Positions 47,339 through 59,413 of a stretch of 64,000 bases of DNA are shown piece after piece. The stretch covers positions 241,820-305,819 of the forward strand of contig JAJAGP010000220.1 of NCBI GenBank assembly GCA_025084515.1, read 5' to 3'. Both the position numbers and the translations under genes were made by a program. The notes beneath the pieces are model-generated. The model did no database searches, was not told the DNA's origin, and saw only the letters and a list, made by a program, of their open reading frames with translations. The stretch comes from Ancistrus triradiatus. Lineage: Eukaryota > Chordata > Actinopteri > Siluriformes > Loricariidae. Position 1 is the first letter of the stretch, and the number at the start of each line of letters is the position of its first letter.

Positions 47339-48453
47339 ACATCAAGTTTAAATGGTGGTCTAATACTAAATTTCTCTCAAGACAAGCCTCATCCAAACAA
47401 ATAAACCTATTGCAGCATTACTCTCCTAGGACTTTACAAATGGTTAATAAAGAAAAAAAATGAGAAAAAAAAAAAAAAAGTTAGCAAGACTAAACCGTAA
47501 AGGAGTGAGAAAAAATCTGCAACGCAGTAAAAAAAAAAAAAAAAAAAAAAAAAGGAAACTAGGTCAAAACTTCCCAGTGCAGCGCTGAATAAACAAGACA
47601 AGTCAAACCGAGAGAAAAAGGGGAAAATAAATAAAGATGAGCATATATACAATGACAAGGCTCAAGAGGCAGAAAGCAAGGAAAGAAGAAACAGCCAGCG
47701 AGCCTGTGCAGAATGAGGGGGCATGAAAACGGAAGCGTCTTTACTGCACCCTCGCCTGGGATAAAACCTGCACCAATCAAACGAGCTCCCCAAACTACCA
47801 CACGAACGGGTCCCATCAATGAGGCAGCTTGCTGTGAACCATTACTCAGCAGGTCCAACCGCACTCGCTCGTACAGGCCAGAAACGCATTAACGCAACTT
47901 CTCAAACCCTATACTTGGTCCTTAATAATAACAGAGCTACAGCAGGGTTCTAATGTTAACCCTAGCATATTAGAGCGGACTCAAAAGAAAGCGGAACATG
48001 GTGATAAAGCTGGCAAAACCACGTGTAAAATTACCACTAAATAGAAATTCATTAAACCCATACACCGATCAGCTAAAACACAAAGAACAAAGACCAAATG
48101 ACATCACGTCACAAGTGCGCGTCAAGCTCTGGGAGATAGACGGAAAAAGAACAGTTGGTTCTCATAGTTGGTGCGTTGGATGTGGGAGGGCGACTTTAAC
48201 GAGGGACAAACTTATGGCCAGGAGATCACCTCCTAAACAACAAGCTTCCACAGTGCTCCCGGTCAGAGGTGGGGAGTACCCAAGAAGTGTTCTGAGGAGA
48301 GACAACCCACCCAAGGATCATCGAAGCACGACAGCAACGAATCCGACCCCAACCGGTTCAAATGAGGTCACAAAGGTTTAATGCCGAGCACAGGGCCGCC
48401 TAGTCACAGACAGGTCAGAGCGCTCACCTTGTCAAGGCACCCACAATGGGTGC

Positions 48454-48560
48454 ACATTACATTTACAGCGTTTAGCAGACACTCTTAGCCAGAGTGGCTA
48501 CAACTACTTTCAATGCCGTGTTAAGGACCAAAGGACCCAACAGTGGCAGACTGTCCACCA
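48454..48560 (-). repeat. SINE family 1 fragment
   Basis: Only the tail and middle remain (CATTTACAGCGTTTAGCAGAC, CCAACAGTGGCAG). The tRNA-like head is absent. Confidence 0.7.
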
Positions 48561-49199
48561 CAGACCTGCAGTGACTTCATAAAAACTACAGTTTTCATTT
48601 ATATTTTACCTTTACATAGAGGGAAGGAAGGGGGGTTTAATGCCGAGCGGCAGGAGTAAGCACTGCCGTCTGCGGTGATGGGGGGGTAGGGGGTCAGATA
48701 TGCGTTTTAAGTCCTCTAATTATTAGATATGAGCAGCGTCTCCACTTTGGTGTTAGTGAAAATGTCTTATTAATAGTTGTTACCTTTCATCCTTATAGTT
48801 TGTACATTGTGTCGATGTGTTTTATTGTAAGAGGGGCTCGGCAGGTCGCACAGATTGGGGTATTCTCCCCCTAATTAGGTGGGAGTGGGTCAGTCTTGTA
48901 CGCCCAATGTGGCTACTTTACAGAGATGGAAGGATCGACTGGCTATGTATCGGTACCAGCCGATATTTCTCTTATTTAGCCGATCGATGGAGTGAAACTA
49001 TGCCAAATTTTGGGAGGTAATCTGCTGCAGCCCGGTACAAACCCCTTTGGGTACAGGTCCCTGCAGTTCCTAGCACATGCTCAAAGGAACTATGGACTAA
49101 CTTTTGACTAAGGGGCTAAGAGGAGCAGGACTGACAAATACTGGTTTAGCCAATGGCTGTCTGAAATGGCATACTTAACTGGCATGTACTAGAACATTA

Positions 49200-49532
49200 C
49201 TTACATTTTTTTTTTTATCAAAACACCCATATCACAATATTTGTTTTCGTGATATGCTACATAAAATTTCAGCTCAAAATATTGATTTTTTTGAAGAAAG
49301 AACAAACATTTTAAATGGGGTTTAAAATAAAATCTCCGCTCCTGTAGATACAATGTTTTGACACAATTTGTCCGCTGATTAATCAACGTGATGTGATGTA
49401 TTAAGATGACTCAGATTGTCCATCGTAACCCTCATTTCAGCTGTTTCTATATGTGGAATATCGCAATACGCAATGTATATAATCATATCGTGACCCATGT
49501 ATCGTGAAGTCCTTTCCAGTACCCACTCCTAG
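49200..49532 (+). mobile_element. hAT-like MITE, copy 2
   Basis: It shares ATTAAGATGACTCAGATTGT, ATCGTGACCCATGTATCGTG and CAGTACCCACTCCTAG with the copies at 19.1 kb (inverted) and 61.8 kb. The left tip is degraded. Confidence 0.65.
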
Positions 49533-50363
49533 TATGGATTCGATTGCATCCGGTACACTCTTTCAGTACACGAGTGTGCAGTACTCACAGAACGAGTACT
49601 GCTCTCCTGTAGTGTTCATTACAGAAGTACACGATTTCGGACCCAGCCCTCATTTTATGTCACGATGAAAGATGACAGCCCAAGTGTGAATACAAGCCTC
49701 TGTCCTTCCTTAATCATATTTAACCCTCATGTCTACAGCAATCAGCAGCTGAAATGTCACTGCATCACTACTACTAACCAATACCATACACTATACCACT
49801 GGCATGTGCCAATGAGAAATTCTGTAGAACGTATGCCGATTGGGAAACCAGCAGCGTCCCTGTCCCTAACGGATGAGACTGTTGCATCAAGTTTGCAAAT
49901 GATGAAGCACAAAAGCAACAGGGAGATTACACACCGCATTCCACTCAAAGAACTACGCATAATCAACTTAATTAAAAGACAACGCCTGGCCTGTACACAC
50001 AGTTCCATTATTAACATTCAACACAACTTCACCTTAACATAAAACAGCTATGTGACTGAATTCATTATCAGTATGGCAAACAGTCCACTACCAGCATGAG
50101 CATGGCTTCAGTTACTCCATGCATGCTGGGCTTTAAACAGTTGCAAGCAAATAAGGAGCTAGCTTAGTCTGATTTACTGCTGGGACAATGCTAAGTCATA
50201 AAAAGCATTAAATAAATAAAATTGATTTTATACTAGGAATAAAACACTTAACGATTAAGTATGACACGCGACCAATACAAATGGGTGGACCTTTAATTTA
50301 TAGACCTAGCAACTGAGGGAGGCGGGAAACAACTTCGAAATCTGAAGGACCGCAAGGAAAATT

Positions 50364-50516
50364 GGGACTTGTGGCACAGCAGGTTAAGGCACTGCCATAC
50401 TGACCAGAACGTCCAGCAGTCAGGCCACTGTGGGGCCCTCGAGCAAAGCTCGTAACCTACATTCGCTTAGAATTCGGCAGCTGCATGTCGGTCCGAATAA
50501 AAACATAAACGTAAAA
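50364..50516 (+). repeat. SINE family 1, old degenerate copy
   Basis: GTGGCACAGCAGGTTAAGGC, ACCAGAACGTCCAGCAG and CTCGAGCAAAGCTCGTAACC follow the family order with many substitutions. It is probably an ancient copy. Confidence 0.6.
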
Positions 50517-50547
50517 TTCATTTTCATTCCTACTTAATCCAATTCAC

Positions 50548-50715
50548 AGTCGTGGTAAATCAGGGCAGCACAGAGTGCAAGGCCGACACCAGCCCTAGAC
50601 AGAGGGCGGAGTACCCAAAGGAAAGCCATACAGACACAGAGAGGACCTGCAAACTCCATACAGGTGGAATCCAGAGCCAGGAATTGAACCAGAAATCTCT
50701 GGAACAGTGAGGCGA
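50548..50715 (-). repeat. SINE family 2
   Basis: CCAAAGGAAAGCCATACAGAC, CTGCAAACTCCATACAGG and GGAATTGAACCAGAAATCTC are family 2 landmarks on the minus strand. Confidence 0.62.
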
Positions 50716-50788
50716 CATTCATTCGTTCTTTTTTAGTGCCATTCCAGCGGTTATGGCTATATACATGGCATGTGGTTGGAAACATGGT

Positions 50789-50814
50789 CATATATATATA
50801 TATATATATATATA
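50789..50814. repeat. (TA)n microsatellite
   Basis: About 13 TA units at the end of the family 2 SINE region. Confidence 0.93.
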
Positions 50815-52454
50815 GGCTACAGATGTCCAACAAACAAAAGTATCAGGTCCATCAGACCTTAATTGTTACGGCTTTCCCCTAGGGTCTTACTGTATTTTCT
50901 ATAATTATTGTGAATTTCAATAAATTTAAAAATGCAGAACGTGTAGAACAGTTTAGGCGTGGGATGTGATGCCATTAGTAGGGATGCTGTGTAGATGGTA
51001 GCGTTCCAGTCGTGTTTTCAGTGGCATTGTACAATTTGTATGCAGTTGTCTTGTCCAAGTCAAGAAAGTCTACATGACTATGGTAATGTCCAGGTGACGT
51101 TGGGCATACCTGTATTTATTATATTCCAAAAGGGTTATTCCCCTTCAGTATTCCCCTACAGCACTAAACTGTGCCACCCATTTAAATAAAATAAAGACTA
51201 ATTCAACAAAAAAGACACACAAGGTAAAACAAAAAATACTGGTAAGACAATTTTTTGCTAAAAATCAGGCCAGCTAGTAATTTAATAATAATCGCTATAC
51301 CGTGCAGTACATACTCCGTACTACCATGACGCTGTTTCCACCCAGATCCAGTTCTAACTTGCAGGACAAGCAAATACGTCAAGTAAAGCTTTAATATTTA
51401 CACAATCTGACCAAACAAAGTGACCAGAGTGATAAAATTCATGTAAACTGTAAAGGATCAGGAACAGGAACTGTTTCCATGGATTTCCCAGCCTAGTGTC
51501 TTGAGCGTTAACTCTATTCAGATGTGCAGCACTTTCTCGGCCCAGATTTGAGTCCACCAGCAGCGGATTACCCACTTGCCCAAGCGGTGTCCTACACGCC
51601 ACACATTTGCACATATGCCCAGCATTCTCCAGGATATGCGCCGGACCCTCTCACAACCCTGACGAAGAAAAAGCTAGGCTAAAAATTTCTACCTTAGCTC
51701 TCAATATATTAAATACTACACATTAAAAGAGATACGTGCACTGTATGCATGCACTGCATACAATTCACGCTACTGTGCAACAGCGACCCCTATCGCAGAC
51801 CCGAAATGAACAGGCGCCCTTTCCAGGGTACATGCGTGCGTCCAATCGGAATGCTTGTAAAGGCTGTTACTGTCACGAATAAACTGGGGGAACATGCAGT
51901 ACCTCCATCAGGAGTGTCACTGACAAATACTGATACAGCTTCGAAATATGCCGAGCAGCAACATCCTTTTTCAGGGCACTTTCTCGCAATCCTCCATACA
52001 CACCACTGTTGTTCAGTGTTTTCCTTCTATTGGCAAGATCTACAACATCCACATTCCGCTGTACTTCACACTAGAGACGCATCCTGTGGAACAGCGACCC
52101 CTACCTCTTTTCCGGTCCTGATATGAACTGGGGTACATGCGTGCCTGCAATCTGAATGCTGGTAAATCATATTAGCGTTACTTATAAACGAAACAAACAA
52201 TCAAGGTGAGACACTACGATCGCCACACATGGATGAACGACTAAGGGAATTTGTCGTCTCACACAAACACCACCTAATCAGGTAACGGGTGCATCATTTT
52301 ATAAACAAAAACAGGACTGGCTATCAAAGGAGGCTGCAAGATCTGAAGAGGTATCCAGGTGACGCAAATAAATCCAAACTGGGAACCTTATAGATAGATG
52401 CATGCATTTTTAGGTGTACAGAAATGAGCAAACTGGTTAAATCTGCATCCGAGC

Positions 52455-52725
52455 AGTGACTGGGTTTGGAGATGCAGGAGCAGAAGGTGCACGTTGGGTT
52501 AAATGTTTGCCCTCCCGGTTGGAGGAGCGGCGGCAGCAGCAGCGCGTCAGCAGGCTTTTTGCGGCATTACATTAGATGCAATTATAAATGGCCAAGAGCA
52601 GGAGACGAGGAGCCAATCAGATTTCAGCTCGCATGTCAACCCAAGACCAACTGTCTCCTGGCTTTGACAGAAGGATTTTACCTCCATAATTCAAATCCCA
52701 AAGCAAAGTAGCCTGCCTTCACTCA
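52455..52725. promoter_or_regulatory. Candidate regulatory element near exon 1
   Basis: A repeat-free block about 0.7 kb inside intron 1 with GCATTACATTAGATGCAATT, a CCAAT box (GAGCCAATCAGATTTCAG) and a GC-rich GGAGGAGCGGCGGCAGCAGC. It looks like promoter-proximal regulatory DNA by composition only. Confidence 0.3.
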
Positions 52726-53397
52726 GACCGTTCAGCGTGTTTGCCAGGCGCTGGCGACCAGCACGCCGTCTTCACACTAATCCCGGCGAAAGAAAAAACG
52801 GCTCCAATAAACAAATAACGTGTGTTTACATCAACACAAGCTTGGAGCTTACAATATTACAAACAGGCTGGATAGGAACCAGCGTCCTAACAAGCAGCTC
52901 GTTCAGCAGCCTGCTTGCTGTGTAAACCTCTGCAACAAACAAAACGTTTTAATTAGGAAATCAACACGGTTCTGAACATGGTCTGTTTTTCACCCTAGTA
53001 GCAGATTTAGCAAACACAGCCTTTACACACACGGGCGAGCTACCCTGGTTTGCGCAGCTTTTCTGCTGCATTCTGGCAGCTCTTTAGAGAGGAAAAAAAA
53101 CACTCCCAACACTTTTCCCCCCTCAAGCAAAGCCATGTCCCATCACATCTACCCACAGCACAGACGGTTCATGCATGCTGAAGCGAGATACAGAGGAGAA
53201 ACTACAGCAATATGCTTAATAGATAAAGCCTCATACTGACTAGAGTGTAAGCGAGAAAAGCAGAAAGGCGGCCATTTTAGAGAAGACCCATAGAAACAAT
53301 GGCAGGTCGGTAGCACCGGCTATCCTACGCAGCACTACAGCTCAGTGCGAGCTGAGAAACCGTGAGGCAGAAGTTTAGCGAGTCCAACAAAGTTTAC

Positions 53398-54315
53398 CTG
53401 ATTTCTGCTGAGCGCTTGTCCAGTGTTGCCCGGGCTCATGGGGGCCGCATGATGGCCTCTTTGTTGCCAAGGCGGATGGCCCCCACCGTACTGATTAGTG
53501 CTGCCCATGTCCCCTGGTCCCTTGCTAGCCCCATCCTGACTGTTGTAGTCGTTGGGAGGGTAGTTCTGGTAGCCCCTGGTGGAGCTCGGCGAGGTCAGGA
53601 GCTGGTTTAAAGTTGGGGTCGAAGTTGGCTGAGGGTTGCCCATGTTATATCTCTGATTATTGTAGGAACCCGCCATGGCTGGAGTTCCTCCTGGCGGTTG
53701 CTGCTGTTGCTGTTGCTGCTTGCCTGGCTGGCTCGAGGCCGCAGGGCTTTGGTTGCTTCGCGGGGAATTCATGCCGTACCCTTGGCCCTGATATGGAGTC
53801 CGATTTGGGAATGAGCCGTAGTTGTTGTAGTGGTTCGAGAAGCCGTGATCGTGCGAGTTGGGCGGAAAGGGCTCCATCATGCTGCCCGATAGTACCGGCG
53901 GCCCCGGCGCAGCTGCCATGCCAGGGCTTTGTTGTCCGCCATGTTGATGAAAAGGGCCCCGGTTGTAGTGCTGGTTGTAACCGTATGGTGGTGGAGGGAA
54001 ACCGCCGGGGTGGTGATGAGCAATGCCCGAGTGGCTGTTCGAATCGGGATCGTTCTGGTTATTATTATTACTGTTGTTCAGCCTGGACGAATTGCCGTTG
54101 CCGTTCTTCATGTCAGAGTCCCCTCCTCCTCCCGCTGCATTAGTTACCTCGGCGCCGTCCTGGAGCTCTTTCTGTGCAGGAGAGGCGCCGTTATCAATGT
54201 TTTCCGCCTGCTTCTCCGCCGGTACCGTCTCGTCCTGCGCGTCCCGCTCCGGCTTTTTAAGTTCGGCGGCCGGACTCGTATTGAGCGCCGCGACGCTAGC
54301 GACCTGAGCGGCCAT
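53398..54315 (-). CDS. arid1a: arid1a coding exon 1 (N-terminus of BAF250a)
   Basis: This exon encodes residues 1-306 of the AT-rich interactive domain protein 1A, the largest DNA-binding subunit of the canonical BAF chromatin-remodelling complex in the nucleus. The start reads MAAQVA, as in human ARID1A. Family-typical blocks follow: KELQDGAE (about 49-56), QHGGQQSPG (124-132), NSHDHGF (153-159), the strongly conserved TPTLNQLLTSPSS (233-245, containing an LxxLL motif at 236-240), KGPGDM (265-270) and HHAAPMSPG (288-296). There is an Asn-rich run near 79-88 and a Gln run near 200-206. The ATG has A at -3 and G at +4. The exon ends in CAG followed by the donor GTAAAC and is in phase 0 (918 nt). 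It is shorter than the human exon because Ala/Gly expansions are absent. ARID1B is less likely given the start and block order. Which teleost arid1a copy this is cannot be settled. Confidence 0.95.
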
Positions 54316-54700
54316 GATTCACTCTCTCTCCCCCCCAACTCCCTCTGTGTGTGTCTTTCAAAGCGAGTCAGTTCACACTCGAGCTCCGACCAGCATCGAA
54401 CAGAAATACAATTATTTCAACAATGTACCCGTGTCCCGGATCATTCCCCCCACCCTACCTCCAGACCGTATCCGGTCTCCTCTCCAGCTTCTGACTTTGA
54501 AAAAAAGTTACTTAAACAATATAAATAAAGGTCCTGGGAAGTAATCAGACCGCCACAAACTGTATGTAGGGGGACCCTGTGTTACAGAACGAGAGTCGGA
54601 GCGAAAAACCGATCAAACCAGCACGAGGCTCTGAGAGACACAGCCATTTTACCGAGGCACCGAGTCACATGGAATACAAGGCGTGGAGCCGAGCATGCGC
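54316..54700 (-). promoter_or_regulatory. arid1a: arid1a 5' UTR and probable CpG-type promoter
   Basis: The sequence upstream of the arid1a ATG should hold the 5' UTR and core promoter. It has pyrimidine/purine-rich tracts next to the ATG and no obvious TATA box. GCCATTTTA motifs, close to the YY1 core, occur near 54645 here and near 53270 in proximal intron 1. Exon 1 itself (53.4-54.3 kb) is visibly CpG-rich against the AT-rich surroundings, consistent with a CpG-island promoter. The transcription start is not determinable from the sequence alone. Confidence 0.45.
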
Positions 54701-55324
54701 ACGGATCCGGACTCAAACAAGCAAGCACAAATCAATCTTTTTTTATCCTTTTAAAACTTCAAAAATACCTTTTAGACACTTCAGTCTTGATACTTGTTCA
54801 AGCCGCAACCTCCATATTAACTTGTTTTTCATATAGAGAATGTATTAATGTATGAGTGGAAGTGACGATAATTGTATATAATCATTCTAGTTCGTTGGTT
54901 TATCACAAAAATAAGTCTAAAATGTGATAGAGTAACGTTAAAGTAAGTTACATATCACTGCCTCTAGGAAAAGTGTACTTCTGCATGTGCAAACAGCAAA
55001 TGTGAAGAGCTAGCAGCAGAGCAGCAGCAATGTAGAGCTTCATCTGCGCAGAGGAAAGCATGAAATTACAGCCTGTGTGTGTGCGTGCGTGCGTGCGTGT
55101 GTGTGTGTGCGGTTTATACATCATTGCGGGGACCAACTGTCCCCACAAGGATAGAAAGATTTGACCTTGTGGACACATTTTACAGGTGCCCACAAGGCTT
55201 TTTTACAAAACTGTGACTTTCTTGAAGATGTCACTTGGAAACAAAAAATATTTCCATTAGGTTACTGTGATTAAGGTTCCGATTAAGTGTATATGTAGAA
55301 TTATTGATAGTATTATTAATTATT

Positions 55325-55592
55325 CATCCATTTTTATACCTGCCTAATCCAACACGGTCTCAGCAGAGCTGGGGTGCAAGGTGGAAACCAACAGGACGCC
55401 AATCCATCCATATGCACGCACATACACACACTCACTTTGGGACACTTTAGAGACACCAATTAACCTATATATCTGGCATGTGGGAGGACTCTGAGAAAAC
55501 CCTTGCAGACACAGGTAGAACATGCAAACCTCTGGGGCCAGGAGCAAACCAGAGAGCTGACAGCACTATCCACTTGCCTCACTGTGCTTCCC
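55325..55592 (-). repeat. SINE family 2, nearly full
   Basis: Landmarks in order: AACAGGACGCCAATCCATCC, CACTTTAGAGACACCAATTAACC, GGCATGTGGGAGGA, AACATGCAAACC, GAGCAAACCAGAGAG and ACTGTGCTTCCCC. It lies about 1 kb upstream of arid1a. Confidence 0.68.
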
Positions 55593-56319
55593 CAGTAATA
55601 TTACGTCAGTGGAAAGTCCTCAGAATGATAGAAAACAGTACTTTTATGTGACTATGTGTGTGTTTCGGACCTCACAACAATAGCAATACTTCAAAAATAT
55701 AGGAGGTTGGTAGGCTGGTCCTCATACACAATGTGCTTTTTTACCAAAACAAAAGCTCCTTAAAAAGAAATCAATACAAAGGTTTGCTTTGGGTAAAGGT
55801 TAGGTAGCGTCATTTAGCTACAGGAATACAGTAGCAGGTCTTCACAAATGTAGTAGTTTAAAATGTGTGTCATTGGGGCTTCCATGTGTTTACAGGGACC
55901 AAATGTCCACATGATAATGGTGTAACTCCACAATATGAGCTGTTTTGTGGCATTTGGGTCGACCCAATTTAGTGCTTTACTAAAAAAAGCTTTTACTTAC
56001 ATACCTAAAAGCCAAATGAGTTCCTTAGGTACTGAGATTAAAGTTAGCGTTAGGTGTAGGCATGGCGTTATTTAGCTTCGGTGACACAGTGAAAACACCC
56101 CTTAAAGATAGCAATGACTAGACTCTGTGTGTGGCCATGTTTTTATCTACACGAAGAGCAAATGTCCCTAGAATGATGATGTCTATCGCAGTTTTAGTTC
56201 ATCTCAATTGAGGACATCCTCTAAAGGAAAAAGGATTACCTGAAGTTAGCATTGGGTGCAGACATAGCTACAGTAATTCACATTAGTGGAAATTCCTCTT
56301 AGAGATATCAATACACGGA

Positions 56320-56347
56320 CGTGTGTGTGTGTGTGTGTGTGTGTGTT
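56320..56347. repeat. (GT)n microsatellite
   Basis: About 14 GT units at a junction of the GGTCCCCA-type repeats. Similar runs lie at 55076-55111 and 56905-56932, and a (TC)n run at 56677-56707. Confidence 0.93.
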
Positions 56348-58473
56348 TCACAGAGTGCATGAGGATAGAAAGGGAAGAAGGATGGGGGATGGACTGAGAG
56401 CAGGAAGTGAAAATAAAAAAGTGAAATGCAGAGCAAAAACAAAAACATGGGAAAACACCAAGCCTATATAAACCATAATAACATCTGACACATAGAATCT
56501 ACACAACTAAACAAACACGTTCAAAACGCACACGTTTACAACAGAGAAACGCTGGTGAGCTAGGATAGAGTAACTAGCCAAACAGCCATGCGCTCTCCCC
56601 CACTCTTCCACTGCGCTCTTTCGCTTCTCTCTCAATCTCTACCCTCTACCCACCCCCTCTCCTCATTCTCTCTCGCGCTCTCTCTCTCGCGCTCTCTCTC
56701 TCTCTCAGGGCTCAGCAGAACTTTGCTATCGCAGTGTGGGGGATGGGCGGCCTAACTCACAGAGCGAGCCTGTTCCCCCTTTTCACAATGCAGCCTGCTA
56801 GCTTCTCTGGCTAACCTGACCTTGCTAAGTGAACAAAACCAGGAATCCGAATCAAGTTCAAGTTGCGGGCTTGGTTTAGTAAAACAGTGCTTTGTATGTT
56901 TGTTTGTGTGTGTGTGTGTGTGCGTGTGTCAGGTTCCTATATCATTGTGGGAACCAAAATTTCCCCCAAGGCTTGAAACATCTGACATTTTTACCTTGAG
57001 GAGACACTTTAATTGTCCCCAGAAGGAAGACTGCTATTTTTTACAAAGCTCCAACTTTTGGAAAAATCCAAAAAAGCTTAAAGATTTTCTTTAGGACACA
57101 AGATGAAGGCAAGGGTTAGCTACAGGTGTACTTAGAGTAATAATACGTCAGTGGAAAGTCCCCACAATGACAGAAAGACAAACGTGTGTATGTGTGTGTG
57201 CGCTCTCCTCTTTTTTTCCTGTGTGTAGGAGGAGGCAGCTGCTGACTAGAGCCTATCAGCAGAATGCAAGCGCTGTGCACATAGACTGTGGCCAGGAGTA
57301 AATAGAACGAGCTGCACTTCTCTGTGCCTGTACACTTTGTGTTTAACTGTTTGTCTTCTTACTGTTTAACATCGTACCTTCCGTTTACGTGATGTTGCAC
57401 TAATTTTTGTCACAGTAAGCACGTTACCATTTCTGCCCAGACTTTAGAACAACAAAGACCATGGTTGGGTTTTAATCAAATGGCTTCAGCAGCAAGACCA
57501 TTAGAGTTCAACAGCTAAGCCATCACCAGACCAGCATTTGGACCAACATGGATCTCGCATGATCTTTCTGACCAGTAATACCAGCATTCAAAACATATGC
57601 TGGCCTCACACATGTTGTGGTTCCCAATAAGCATATGCTATGAAATTCATAGGCTCTACTTTATAAATAATGCTACAAAGAACTACATAAAGCCTATTTG
57701 TTAGCTGATTGGGTAGTGTTTGTGTTAGTCACATTACTCAAGCAGAAGTAACATCTTTCCATCTAAAATGGAAAGTTACAAAGTACTTCCACTTCTACTA
57801 GGATTCAGGCTAATTTCACCTTGATAACAAAATCACTGCCTGGGCTGCACAATATGAAAGTAATAAATACAGTCATTATTCTAATTATTATTAAAGAGTG
57901 TAAACTGTAGAGCTGGTTACCTAGCCAGTGTGCTAACTCCTGCCTGTTAGCTATATGCTAGCATTATCTATATCAAATCTAGTTATTTAGTACAGGTAGC
58001 CATCGACTTACGATAGGGATATGTTCAAACAAAGTAGAATTTATCATAAGCCGAGGAGATATACAGATACATCTGCTGTATATATCAGAGCGTAACCTAC
58101 CTTACACATGCTTAAAACACTTACATTACACCTTACACTTACAGTGTTTCTCTTAATAGTTAATTGATAAGTTAAGAGTTAAAGGCCTTGCTCAGGAGTC
58201 CAAAAAGTTGACAGTTCTGTGTCTTTAACCCTCAACCCTCTGCTGTGGCTATGTATAGTGGGGAACCCTCTGAAAGAAACAATTATGTCATCATTTTGAG
58301 GTTTTATTATATTTATACTTTATTTTCATATTTAATGAAATGATAAAACATTTGAGATGGCAGATTATGCAGTTAAAGTTTCTTTTCCAGGAATTCAGGG
58401 CTCTCCAAGAAAGCCTTACAGATCTGTTGAAGCTTCAGAATAATTATGGTGTGACAAGGAACTCAACCAATCA

Positions 58474-58683
58474 GATTTTACATTTAGTTATTTGTCAGAC
58501 ACTCCTATCCAGAGAAAAGAACCAAGATGGTGGATGGCCATGGACATGATGCCATCCGTAGGAAGATTGACGTCACCCAGCAGACCTCAGTCTTTTTACG
58601 GATGGCATCATGTCCATGGCCATCCACCATCTTGGTTCTTTTCTCTGGATAGGAGTGTCTGACAAATGACTAAATGTAAAATC
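58474..58683. repeat. Near-perfect palindrome, 87-bp arms
   Basis: Bases 58474-58560 and 58597-58683 are inverted copies with one mismatch by my reading, around a 36-bp spacer. The outer part (CTCTGGATAGGAGTGTCTG, ACTAAATGTAAAAT) is a UnaL2-type retroposon tail. The inner part (CCAAGATGGTGGATGGCC) is not SINE family 1. It would fold into a long hairpin. Confidence 0.9.
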
Positions 58684-58734
58684 TGCCATCAAAAAAGAAT
58701 GCCATCTTCTGTAAATGAAGCGCCCAAGGAGGTT

Positions 58735-58938
58735 GCGTCCCTTTTTGAGTCTTGGTCCTCCCAAGGTTTCTTCCTATAACACTCAGGTAGTTTTTCCTTG
58801 CCACTGTCGCCCTAGGCTTGCTCAATTTGGGATTGGACGTAGTTATTAGGAGATAATCTAAACTTGTAAAGTTGCTTTGAGACAATGCTCCATTGTAAAA
58901 AGCGCTATATAAATAGATCTGACTTGACTTGACTTGAA
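58735..58938 (+). repeat. Retroposon 3' end with (ACTTG)n tail
   Basis: CTCCCAAGGTTTCTTCC, GTAGTTTTTCCTTGCCACTG, GTAAAGTTGCTTTGAGACAATG, AAAAAGCGCTATATAAATAG and a (TGACT)n tail are typical of an abundant fish non-LTR retroposon end. It directly follows the palindrome at 58474-58683. Confidence 0.7.
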
Positions 58939-59413
58939 GCAAGAAAATACTCAAGCTCATTCCTAAAGAGTTGAAAGGTGGACCAGGGCCACGATGACCT
59001 GAAGTTGGAGAGGCTTGAGCATAGTACCAGCATGAAATTCAAACAAGGAGATATGAAGTTCCAGCTATTAGAAAGGAAGAAATGTCCAGGTTGAGGAAAT
59101 AAGCAGACCAGTTCCCCTGACCCTGATCAGAAGTTTTAGGAGAATGTGAATATGGTAAAATTGAAAAGAGCACAGCAGGTGTTGACGTATTTTCTGAGGT
59201 AATTCAAGTATCAGTAAAAGGCAAGAAGTGAAGGATTAGGCTAAGAGCATAGACTCTGTTGAAGTCAGCTTTGAAGAAACAGCTAACTGACAGTTCCAGA
59301 GACCTCCAGCTACAAGCAGTTCCACGGTAAGAGTGAGGGCAGAAAGTAGTAAGGACAGGGATCCTCCAGAAACAAATCACGTATTGGCCCCGCATTAACT
59401 GGGGAACGACTGT

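Larger units (their letters stand above)
28323..53397 (-). other. arid1a: arid1a intron 1 (25.1 kb)
   Basis: The donor is GTAAAC at 53397 and the acceptor TATATGATTAG ends at 28323. Besides the listed repeats, stretches at about 29580-30390, 34150-34530, 34860-38335, 42050-43500, 46290-47070, 47600-48450 and 50820-53390 hold no recognisable gene. Candidate regulatory blocks are listed near 41.2 and 52.5 kb. Confidence 0.85.
54940..57200. repeat. Diverged repeats linked to (TG)n, GGTCCCCA type
   Basis: Units share (TG)n followed by ATCATTGYGGGGACCAA-like and CCCCACAAGG, a long AT-rich part with GTTAG, and GTGGAAAGTCCTCAGAATGA before the next TG run. Copies start near 55077, 55650, 56105, 56320 and 56905. 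A SINE at 55325-55592 interrupts the first. They resemble a fish repeat commonly found beside CA microsatellites. Confidence 0.55.
57994..59413. mobile_element. Possible pogo/Tigger-like element containing nested repeats
   Basis: TACAGGTAGCCATCGACTTACG at the left and GCATTAACTGGGGAACGACTGTA at the right are roughly inverted. The palindrome and the retroposon end lie between them. No transposase is visible, and the pairing of the ends is uncertain. Confidence 0.3.

Noticed and set aside
47998..48381. 127-aa plus-strand frame
   Set aside because: No recognisable domain, no exon signals and a neighbouring SINE; I see no support for a gene.
51749..52126. 125-aa plus-strand frame
   Set aside because: It runs over an unknown direct repeat (51773 and 52075) and shows no protein family features.
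53613..54143. 176-aa plus-strand frame over exon 1
   Set aside because: It is the antisense shadow of arid1a exon 1, open because of biased composition; the Cys/Gly-rich product matches nothing.
53398..54315. Assignment to arid1b
   Set aside because: The MAAQVA start, KELQDGAE and NSHDHGF blocks fit ARID1A better. A decisive test would be alignment of the unseen ARID and C-terminal exons.
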